Program-made: the position numbers and the translations under genes
DNA from: Clostridiales bacterium
GTDB taxonomy: Bacteria; Bacillota; Clostridia; Saccharofermentanales; UBA5734
Assembly: GCA_003532195.1 (NCBI GenBank)
Contig: DOFA01000144.1
Span: 1-12,621, forward strand
Reading direction: 5' to 3'
DNA length: 12,621 nt
Part shown: piece after piece, positions 1 through 5,709 of the stretch
Numbering within the stretch: the first letter of the stretch is position 1
Layout: the number at the start of each line of letters is the position of its first letter
Notes under the pieces: model-generated
What the model was told of the DNA's origin: nothing
The model's database searches: none
Seen by the model: only the letters and a program-made list of their open reading frames with translations

Positions 1-1
1 G

Positions 2-190
2 GCGACCGATCCGGCTTACCGTAAGATGGGATTGGGCCGTGCCGCTGTCCTCGAGGCGATCCGCCGCTGCGGGGTACTTGGTGCCCGGAGGGCATTTGTC
101 GGCTCTTCGCAGCAGTTCTATTACAGCATCGGCTTTCGGCCGTATGCCACGTCCACTTTTTGGGTGCGGAAGAAAAGCCAAACTGTGTAA
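2..190 (+). CDS. GNAT-family N-acetyltransferase, C-terminal fragment (5' end outside window)
   Basis: This is the last 62 codons of a protein whose start lies before the window; the frame is open from base 2 to TAA at 188-190. The visible part is the C-terminal half of a GNAT fold. It has the acetyl-CoA pyrophosphate-binding loop (R7-K-M-G10-L-G12, the R-x-x-G-x-G motif), the following helix, and the late Q-Q-F-Y-Y-x-I-G-F segment typical of motif B. Proteins of this fold move an acetyl group from acetyl-CoA to an amine, but the acceptor cannot be told from this fragment. Codon use is GC-rich, like the rest of the window and unlike the next two genes. No intrinsic terminator with a T-run follows the stop, so read-through into the toxin-antitoxin pair is possible. 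Confidence 0.85.
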   Translation, partial: ATDPAYRKMGLGRAAVLEAIRRCGVLGARRAFVGSSQQFYYSIGFRPYATSTFWVRKKSQTV

Positions 191-194
191 GAAA

Positions 195-230
195 TGGGCA
201 TTCCTTAAAATTATATGCCCAAATAGCATA
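195..230. promoter_or_regulatory. Overlapping inverted repeats upstream of the toxin-antitoxin pair, candidate operator
   Basis: Two inverted repeats share an arm. TGGGCAT at 195-201 pairs exactly with ATGCCCA at 215-221 across 13 bases, and TATGC at 214-218 pairs with GCATA at 226-230 across 7 bases. They end just before the -10 box at 238-243. Phd/YefM antitoxins, alone or bound to toxin, usually repress their own promoter through short palindromes in this place, so an autoregulatory operator is the natural inference. The first repeat could instead be a weak hairpin after the acetyltransferase gene, but no T-run follows it. Confidence 0.4.
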
Positions 231-237
231 AATGGTG

Positions 238-243
238 TATAAT
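238..243 (+). promoter_or_regulatory. Probable -10 box of the toxin-antitoxin promoter
   Basis: TATAAT is a perfect match to the sigma-70/sigma-A -10 consensus and lies in the 83-base gap before the antitoxin gene. Transcription would begin near 250, leaving a leader of about 25 bases that holds the ribosome site AAGGAG (263-268). No good -35 hexamer lies 16-18 bases upstream. The inverted repeats occupy that region, so activity may depend on the bound regulator. Confidence 0.55.
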
Positions 244-273
244 ATGATCAGAATGTTACTATAAGGAGCTGAT

Positions 274-567
274 ATGATGAAGATAAAACCATCTGCAGCG
301 ATCAGGCAAAATTATAACGAGATTGCAGCATTGTGCAAATCCACAGGCGAACCTGTATTCCTCACAAAAAATGGTGAGGGTGATCTGGTGGTTATGGACA
401 TTGATACATATGTCCGCCGCGAAAAAATGCTCAGACTCCGTGAAGAATTGCTGGCTGTTGAAGAAGACCGTTTGGCAGGCCGCCCGGGGCTGACCCCTGA
501 AGAGCTGAACATTTACCTTGAGGACATTATCGAAGAGGCAGATCATGGAAAAGAAACCTCAGCATGA
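274..567 (+). CDS. Type II antitoxin, Phd/YefM family
   Basis: This 97-residue protein matches the usual size of Phd/YefM antitoxins. The N-terminal half (about residues 4-50) has the family pattern: a short strand, a helix with R-x-N-Y-N-E-I, then G-E-P-V-F-L-T-K-N-G and the strand V-V-M-D-I-D-T-Y. This is the DNA-binding dimer core. The C-terminal half is acidic and probably helical (rich in E, D and L), as expected for a tail that becomes ordered when it covers the toxin. Two ATG codons stand together at 274 and 277; AAGGAG at 263-268 is 5 bases from the first and 8 from the second, so the second may be used. The gene overlaps the next by 23 bases. It is visibly richer in A+T than the flanking genes, suggesting acquisition by transfer. 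By family it should neutralise the adjacent toxin and repress the shared promoter. Confidence 0.9.
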   Translation: MMKIKPSAAIRQNYNEIAALCKSTGEPVFLTKNGEGDLVVMDIDTYVRREKMLRLREELLAVEEDRLAGRPGLTPEELNIYLEDIIEEADHGKETSA

Positions 568-874
568 AGGCATGTGCAAAATAATAGTTTCAGACCGAGC
601 CCGCCAAATGCTGGCAGAGCACATCCGTTTTCTGGCGAAGATAAATACCTCAGTTGCCTGCAATACAAAAAACAGACTGATTGATGCCATTCGTTCACTG
701 CATCAACTGCCAGAACGTTATCCGTTTTTGCAGGCTGAATTTATACCACCCAATAAGTATCATAAAATGTTTGTTGAAAAATGGTATTTGATTTTATATC
801 AGATCAAGGATCAGACGGTCTATGTAGATGCGATCATTGACTGCAGGCAAGATTATCAATGGCTGATCCGATGA
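545..874 (+). CDS. Type II toxin, RelE/ParE superfamily
   Basis: The 109-residue protein has the small basic RelE/ParE layout. After a short leader come S-D-R-A-R-Q-M-L and two helices (about residues 17-55), the L-P-E-R-Y-P turn (55-60), and a C-terminal sheet ending K-W-Y-L-I-L-Y-Q-I (79-87) and V-Y-V-D-A-I-I-D-C-R-Q-D-Y (92-104). RelE-type members cut mRNA on the ribosome and ParE-type members poison gyrase; the sequence alone does not decide which. I chose ATG 545 because GAAGAGG at 532-538 is 6 bases upstream and the start lies inside the antitoxin end, the usual coupling. An in-frame ATG at 518 lacks this support, and one at 572 has a purine run only one base away. The stop overlaps the next gene. 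Codon use is A+T-rich like the antitoxin. Confidence 0.87.
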   Translation: MEKKPQHEGMCKIIVSDRARQMLAEHIRFLAKINTSVACNTKNRLIDAIRSLHQLPERYPFLQAEFIPPNKYHKMFVEKWYLILYQIKDQTVYVDAIIDCRQDYQWLIR

Positions 875-3414
875 CCTTAATGGATAAAGACAACAAAGCC
901 AGTCTTCCCAACGATCAGAGCAGCCAACATGCTGCTGCAGTTGCTGAGACGGCACCCATCCGCCTGGCTGTCCGTTCGCTGGCGGAAGCCGTGCATCGCC
1001 GCGGCGGTCTGTCCGGACCTGATTATGGCGGTGTTTCCGCGGTCGATGGCATCCGGCTGCATCAGCGCTGCATCCGCGAGCTGTCCGCGCAGCTCGACGG
1101 TCCCGAACTGCAGCCGGAGGTATCGCTGCAGGCGCAGATTCAACTGTCTGGCTTCGACCTTTTGATCAATGGGCGCTGTGATGCCCTGGTCGATTCTGAG
1201 CAGTTGCTGCGCCTCTATGAGGTTAAATCCTTTACCGGAACACCCGACCGGTTGCCGCCAGGCGGCGAACCGCTGCACTGGGCACAGGCAAAACTCTATG
1301 CCTGGCTGTTGCTTGCCGGACGCGAAACCCGATCGATTGAACTTGTGGTCGTCTACATATCCGTCGATGGACCTGATCTTGTTCAGCACGTCATGACCTG
1401 TGATCGTCACGACCTGTCTGTTTTCTTCCTGGAAACCTGCCGTCAGTACATCGATTTTGCCGCCAATATCCTGCGCAGCGAGAAAAGAAGGCTGCAAAGC
1501 GGCCTGGCCCTGGCATTCCCCTACCCGGACCTGCGGCCTGGCCAGAAACGGTTCATGCAGGAGGTCCTGGGCGCGGCGCGACAGAAAGGCAGCGTCTTCA
1601 TCCAGGCGCCGACAGGCATCGGCAAGACAATGGCTGCTTTGTATCCCGCAGTCAAAGCCCTCGCCAATCATCTGACCGACCATATCTTTTATCTCACGGC
1701 CATGACCTCGACGCGGCTGGTCGCCGCCCAGGCTCTCGATGATTTGCGGCAGACCGGCCTGCATATGAAGTACCTGATCCTTTATGCCAAGGAAAAGCTT
1801 TGCCTGATGCCGGATCTTTATTGCGACATGCGCCAATGCCCCTATGCAACCACCTATTATGACCACCTGCCGGATGCGCTGCGGCAGATCTTCCTGCTCG
1901 AGAGCGTCAGCCAGGAGGATATTCTCGCTTGCGCCCGGCAAAACCAGGTCTGCCCGTTTGAATTGTCCCTGGACGCGGCGCTTTATTGCGAAATCATCAT
2001 TTGCGACTATAACTATGCTTTTGATCCGCGGGTGCGGCTGGAACGCTTTTTTGCCGAAGATCCGCCGGCCCATCTGCTGCTGGTCGACGAAGCCCACAAC
2101 CTGCCAGCCCGTTCCCGCGAAATGTATAGCGCCGCCCTGGACAATGAAACGCTGGCCGCTGCCCTGGCTGCGATCGCGGGGCGCTCGCCGTTCCTGGAAC
2201 AGGTTCTGGAGCGGATCCGGCAATACCTGGCGCTCATGCTCGAGGCTTTGCGCGGCGACAAAGCGGGTTTTGACGGCGTGGAAAAGACTGTGGCTGCCGC
2301 TTCAGTCATGATCGCGGCAGATTTCCGGGGCATGCGCGACCTGCCGGCGACCCTGCTCGCTTTACTGGGGCGGTTTAGTTTCACCTGCCGCGAATATCTC
2401 GATCGTAATCCGGATTTCCCCAATCGCCGGGCTTTGCTGGATTTTTATTTCAGCGCCCTGTTTTTCCAGAAGGTCGCTGATGAATTTCACGACCAAACTT
2501 ATGTGACGACCGCCAGCCGCAAATCTAATCGCCTGGAAATCCAGCTCATGTGCCTGGATGCCGCGGACAAACTTGCCCGGACCTATCAAAACCAGCATCC
2601 GGCGATATTCTTCTCGGCTACTTTATATCCTCTGCCCTACTATATCGGCCTGCTGTCCGGCAGATCCCAGACTGCCCGGCCGGAATCGCTGCTGCTGCCT
2701 TCGCCATTCCCGGCGGAAAACCTGCTTGTTCTGGTCTGCAGCCATTTATCCACCCGCTACAAGCAGCGTCAGGAAACGATTCAGGCGATTCTGGAGCTGA
2801 TCCTGGCCGCTGTCCGGCAGAAAACCGGCAACTATCTGATCTATGTGCCCTCATTCGCCTATTTGTCTATGCTGCGCGGCCTGATACGGTCACTTCCGGA
2901 CCGGAGCAATCAGGACTGGATGTTTCAGGTGCCAGAGATGAATGAATCCTTACGGCGGAGATTTCTGCGCCGCTTTGAGAAATTCGGCGAACGCACGCTG
3001 GTTGCCGTGGCGGTCATCGGCGGCGTCTTTTCCGAGGGCATCGATCTGGCCGGCGAAAAGCTGGCCGGCGTCGCCATCGTCGGGGTCGGCCTGCCGCAGA
3101 TTTGTCCGGAGCGTGAAATTATGAAGCAATACTATGCCGAGACGCTGGGCAGCGGCTATGAATATGCCTATCTTTTCCCCGGCTTCAATAAAGTTCAGCA
3201 AGCCGCCGGCCGGGTGATTCGCAGCGAAAACGACCGGGGTTTTATCCTTTTGATTGATGATCGCTATTTGACGCCGGCTTACACGGAGCTTTTTCCGGCT
3301 GAATGGCAACCGGTCGCCGTTCAGGATGAGGATGATATCCGGTCGGCGCTTCAGGAATTCTGGTCTGCTTCGCCCGAGTTACCCGGCTCTTCCGGAGGGG
3401 TTCCGTCAGTCTGA
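859..3414 (+). CDS. PDDEXK nuclease-like domain fused to DinG/XPD-type Fe-S DNA helicase
   Basis: The 851-residue protein has two parts. Residues 100-150 carry a RecB/Cas4-type PDDEXK signature: D108, then E121-V-K123, then Q143-x-x-x-Y147. From about residue 220 it is a superfamily 2 helicase of the XPD/DinG group. It has Walker A at 250-257 (A-P-T-G-I-G-K-T), the DEAH box at 410-413 and motif VI at 781-788 (Q-A-A-G-R-V-I-R). Cysteines 315, 322, 327 and 365 (C359 is also near) lie between Walker A and DEAH, where this group binds a 4Fe-4S cluster. Such proteins unwind DNA 5' to 3', usually in repair or in resolving R-loops and G-quadruplexes. The start is uncertain: 859 is the longest, ATG 871 makes an ATGA overlap with the toxin stop, and 880 is also in frame; none has a strong ribosome site. 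Clear similarity begins near residue 33. The last 64 bases overlap the end of recO on the other strand. It is not CRISPR-linked here. Confidence 0.9.
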   Translation: MADPMTLMDKDNKASLPNDQSSQHAAAVAETAPIRLAVRSLAEAVHRRGGLSGPDYGGVSAVDGIRLHQRCIRELSAQLDGPELQPEVSLQAQIQLSGFDLLINGRCDALVDSEQLLRLYEVKSFTGTPDRLPPGGEPLHWAQAKLYAWLLLAGRETRSIELVVVYISVDGPDLVQHVMTCDRHDLSVFFLETCRQYIDFAANILRSEKRRLQSGLALAFPYPDLRPGQKRFMQEVLGAARQKGSVFIQAPTGIGKTMAALYPAVKALANHLTDHIFYLTAMTSTRLVAAQALDDLRQTGLHMKYLILYAKEKLCLMPDLYCDMRQCPYATTYYDHLPDALRQIFLLESVSQEDILACARQNQVCPFELSLDAALYCEIIICDYNYAFDPRVRLERFFAEDPPAHLLLVDEAHNLPARSREMYSAALDNETLAAALAAIAGRSPFLEQVLERIRQYLALMLEALRGDKAGFDGVEKTVAAASVMIAADFRGMRDLPATLLALLGRFSFTCREYLDRNPDFPNRRALLDFYFSALFFQKVADEFHDQTYVTTASRKSNRLEIQLMCLDAADKLARTYQNQHPAIFFSATLYPLPYYIGLLSGRSQTARPESLLLPSPFPAENLLVLVCSHLSTRYKQRQETIQAILELILAAVRQKTGNYLIYVPSFAYLSMLRGLIRSLPDRSNQDWMFQVPEMNESLRRRFLRRFEKFGERTLVAVAVIGGVFSEGIDLAGEKLAGVAIVGVGLPQICPEREIMKQYYAETLGSGYEYAYLFPGFNKVQQAAGRVIRSENDRGFILLIDDRYLTPAYTELFPAEWQPVAVQDEDDIRSALQEFWSASPELPGSSGGVPSV

Positions 3415-4220
3415 CCTTCAGTAGTATTCTGAGGCCTTTCACCGTTTGCCTGCAGGGGGCCAAACCCGTTAAGTCCATTTAACAGGCGCAGGCGGGTGTA
3501 TTCTTTTTCCATTTGCCGGGTCAGGTACTGGTCTGAGATCTGCAGAAATTCCTGCCGCACCTGGTCGCTGAGATTACAGTTAAACAGGCGGGGCAGCGGA
3601 GCTTCCAGACAGTGCCGCAGACTGGCCGCTGTCCCCGGGGCAATGGTCCGGGTATCGCCGGCTTGCCTGCGGCAGGCCGGCTGGCTGCAGACCAGTCCAC
3701 ATTGCCGGATGCTGAATCCAATCGCCGTTTGAGCAGAATTCGGAGGATTGCCGCAGATGACGCAGCGGTCCAGCAACGGCGCAAAACCAATCTCCGCCAA
3801 CAAGCGCAGCTGGGCGATGTGAACCAGCAGCAGAGGGTCCGGCTGGCGGTGCAGGGCGTGCAGGCAAAACGCCCATAACCGGTACAGTTCCGGTTGGGCC
3901 ACGTCGTCCCGCGAGCAGTCCAGCAAAACTTCCGCCAGGTGCGCGGCGCAGACCAGACGCTCCAGATCTTCGTGCAGGCCTTGGAATGTTTCGATGACTT
4001 CAGCCACGTTGACAGAATAATGCCCTTTGTTGGCGAACAGGGTGAACTCGCTGAAAGAAAAAACCTGGGTGGCCAGCAGCAGCCGGCTTTGGGTCCGCCG
4101 GGCGCCGCGGGCAGATGCGGTAATCAGTCCGAGATCCGAACTGAGGATGTCGATAATCCGGTCTGTCTCCCCGACCGGAACCTCCCGGATGACAAATCCC
4201 CGGACCGTCAGAAGCGCCAT
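3351..4220 (-). CDS. recO: DNA repair protein RecO
   Basis: RecO is the mediator of the RecFOR pathway; with RecR it displaces SSB and loads RecA on gapped DNA. The N-terminus (residues 1-80) is the expected OB-fold, with G-F-V-I-R-E at 8-13, G-E-T-D at 17-20 and S-A-R-G-A-R-R at 36-42. The middle is the helical domain, and the zinc-binding cysteines are seen as C153-V-I-C156, then C174 and C178 (C183 is near). At 289 residues it is somewhat longer than typical; the surplus is a polar tail after about residue 250 rich in G, E, N, P and T, without repeats. The start follows the era stop by 12 bases, and its GAGG site overlaps that stop codon. It is last in the minus-strand operon, and its final 64 bases lie on the reverse of the helicase 3' end. 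Confidence 0.96.
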   Translation of the reverse strand: MALLTVRGFVIREVPVGETDRIIDILSSDLGLITASARGARRTQSRLLLATQVFSFSEFTLFANKGHYSVNVAEVIETFQGLHEDLERLVCAAHLAEVLLDCSRDDVAQPELYRLWAFCLHALHRQPDPLLLVHIAQLRLLAEIGFAPLLDRCVICGNPPNSAQTAIGFSIRQCGLVCSQPACRRQAGDTRTIAPGTAASLRHCLEAPLPRLFNCNLSDQVRQEFLQISDQYLTRQMEKEYTRLRLLNGLNGFGPLQANGERPQNTTEGQTDGTPPEEPGNSGEADQNS

Positions 4221-4232
4221 TGAACTAAAGCC

Positions 4233-5183
4233 TCATTTGCGGATTTCGTAACCAAGATTGCGCAGGATGCCAATCCGGTTGCGCCAGTCGTCGCGCACTT
4301 TAACGTGCAGCTCCAGATAGCAGGTGCAATCCAGCATGTGTTCTATTTGCAGGCGGGCCGCGGTGCCGATTTTCTTCAGCATGCTGCCGTTCTTGCCGAT
4401 CAGGATACCTTTATGGCTGTCCTTGTCGCAGTAGATGCTGGCGCTGATCCGGACGCGTTCACGCTCAGGCGGTTCAGTGCCCGGTTTATCGAATTCTTCG
4501 AAGGACTCGATTTCCACGGCCGTTCCGTGCGGGATTTCTTCGCTGGTCAGCATCAGGATCTGTTCCCGGACCAATTCGCCAGCCAGTTCCCGTTCCGTTT
4601 GATCGGTCAGGCTTTCAGCCGGAAAATAGCGGGGTCCTGCCGGCAGCAAGCCGCGCATGGTTTCGACCAGCTGGCTGATTCCGTCGCCGGTCAGGGCCGA
4701 GATCGGGATCAGCGCGGCGAAGTCGAAGGCGGCAGCATAAGCGGCCAGCAATGGCAGCAGGCTTTCTTTAACTGTTCGATCGACTTTATTGAGCACCAGA
4801 ATCACCGGCTTTTTCATTTGGCTGGCTTTTTCGAGGATTTCAGCTTCCAGATCCGGCACCTTCGGCCCTTTTGGCGAACGTACGGCGGCGTCAGCATCGA
4901 TCAGCAGCAGGATGATGTCGCCGTCGGCCAGGGCCATGGCGGTCGAAGCAGCCATATAATCGCCCAGGCGGGTGCGGGATTTGTGCACGCCGGGTGTGTC
5001 GAGAAAAATCATCTGGCTGGTTTCATCATCAAGAATAGCCCGGATCACCTGCCGCGTGGTCTGGGCCTTGGGCGATGTAATCGCCAGGCGGATGCCGGCC
5101 AAATGATTCAGCAGGGTGGATTTGCCCGTGTTGGGTCGTCCGATCAGGCTGATAAAACCGGAATGGATGCAAGATTCATTCAT
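4233..5183 (-). CDS. era: GTPase Era
   Basis: Era is an essential GTPase that binds the 3' end of 16S rRNA and checks late 30S assembly. All marks are present in 316 residues: G1 at 15-23 (G-R-P-N-T-G-K-S-T), switch I threonines at 42-43, G3 at 62-65 (D-T-P-G), G4 at 132-135 (N-K-V-D), G5 at 162-164 (S-A-L), and a C-terminal KH domain with the G-K-N-G loop at 263-266. The reading frame stays open upstream to 5495, but that stretch is out-of-frame ybeY sequence. ATG 5183 is chosen because GAGGAG lies 6 bases before it and the protein then begins just ahead of G1. The start overlaps the ybeY stop by 8 bases, consistent with YbeY and Era acting together in 16S rRNA maturation. The usual neighbours dgkA and cdd are absent between them. 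Confidence 0.98.
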   Translation of the reverse strand: MNESCIHSGFISLIGRPNTGKSTLLNHLAGIRLAITSPKAQTTRQVIRAILDDETSQMIFLDTPGVHKSRTRLGDYMAASTAMALADGDIILLLIDADAAVRSPKGPKVPDLEAEILEKASQMKKPVILVLNKVDRTVKESLLPLLAAYAAAFDFAALIPISALTGDGISQLVETMRGLLPAGPRYFPAESLTDQTERELAGELVREQILMLTSEEIPHGTAVEIESFEEFDKPGTEPPERERVRISASIYCDKDSHKGILIGKNGSMLKKIGTAARLQIEHMLDCTCYLELHVKVRDDWRNRIGILRNLGYEIRK

Positions 5184-5709
5184 CTGTTTCTCCTCTGCCC
5201 AGACCACTGCGGTCCAGGATTCGCTTTTGCAGTCGTCGTATTTTCTTCTCTTCATCGGGCTGCCGGTGGTCATATCCGAGCAGGTGCAGCAAGCCGTGCA
5301 CAGCAAGGAATGCCACTTCCCGCGGCAGCGGATGACCGTACTCCGCCGCCTGGCTGATCGCCCTGTCGAGGCAAATGACAATGTCGCCCAGCGGTACCAG
5401 GCGCCGTTCCGGGGATTCAGGATCATAGTCCTGGCTGGCGAGCGGCCGGGCCAGATGCCCTTCGGCCATATCCAACATCGGAAAGGACAGGACATCAGTC
5501 AGGGCATCAACCTGGCGGGTATCGCGATTGATCCGCCGCATCTGGCGCGGTCCGGCAAAGATCACGGTCACCGCGGCTTCAGCGCCACGGCGCTGCAGCT
5601 GCCTGCCCAGAAACACTTCATTCATGGCCTGCGGAAGCAAACGAGACAGCAGGGCGCACCATTCGTCCGCGGGGTATTTAGTTTGACGGTTGTCGAATTG
5701 AACGTTCAT
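5176..5709 (-). CDS. ybeY: Endoribonuclease / rRNA maturation factor YbeY
   Basis: YbeY is a zinc-dependent protein needed for 16S rRNA 3'-end maturation and ribosome quality control. Visible features are T-D-V-L-S-F-P at 71-77, L-G-D-I-V-I at 107-112, and the metal site H138-G-L-L-H142-L-L-G-Y-D-H148, with all three histidines of the H-x3-H-x5-H motif. Length from ATG 5709 is 177 residues, near the family norm. An in-frame ATG at 5730 would add 7 residues, and the frame is open to 5805, but those codons lie inside pgpH. AAAGGG at 5722-5727 is 12 bases before ATG 5709, a long spacing, so the exact start is less sure than the identity. It overlaps the end of pgpH by 32 bases and the start of era by 8 bases, implying translational coupling. 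Confidence 0.96.
   Translation of the reverse strand: MNVQFDNRQTKYPADEWCALLSRLLPQAMNEVFLGRQLQRRGAEAAVTVIFAGPRQMRRINRDTRQVDALTDVLSFPMLDMAEGHLARPLASQDYDPESPERRLVPLGDIVICLDRAISQAAEYGHPLPREVAFLAVHGLLHLLGYDHRQPDEEKKIRRLQKRILDRSGLGRGETDE
5190..5195 (-). promoter_or_regulatory. Ribosome binding site that fixes the era start
   Basis: GAGGAG on the minus strand ends 6 bases before ATG 5183, inside the last codons of ybeY. It separates the true era start from the long open frame that runs upstream through ybeY. Confidence 0.85.

Noticed and set aside
39..242. 67-codon plus-strand open frame at the left end
   Set aside because: It overlaps the acetyltransferase C-terminus in another frame; the acetyltransferase frame carries the conserved motifs.
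859..1310. Cas4-like domain as a sign of a CRISPR-Cas locus
   Set aside because: There are no direct-repeat arrays and no other cas genes in the window. The domain is fused to an XPD/DinG-type helicase, an arrangement found in non-CRISPR settings.
877..2223. 448-codon open frame on the minus strand opposite the helicase
   Set aside because: It lies wholly antisense to a gene with intact catalytic motifs. Its translation shows no recognisable domain and looks like a GC-rich third-position artefact.
3442..3466. Hairpin with GTTTG/CAAAC arms near the recO 3' end, as a terminator for the convergent operons
   Set aside because: The stem is short, no T-run follows on either strand, and it lies within recO coding sequence 90 bases before the stop.
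4305..5357. 350-codon plus-strand open frame opposite era and ybeY
   Set aside because: Antisense shadow of two highly conserved genes; no domain and no ribosome site were recognised.
5184..5495. N-terminal extension of Era
   Set aside because: The open frame upstream of 5183 is ybeY read out of frame; the ribosome site and family length both place the start at 5183.
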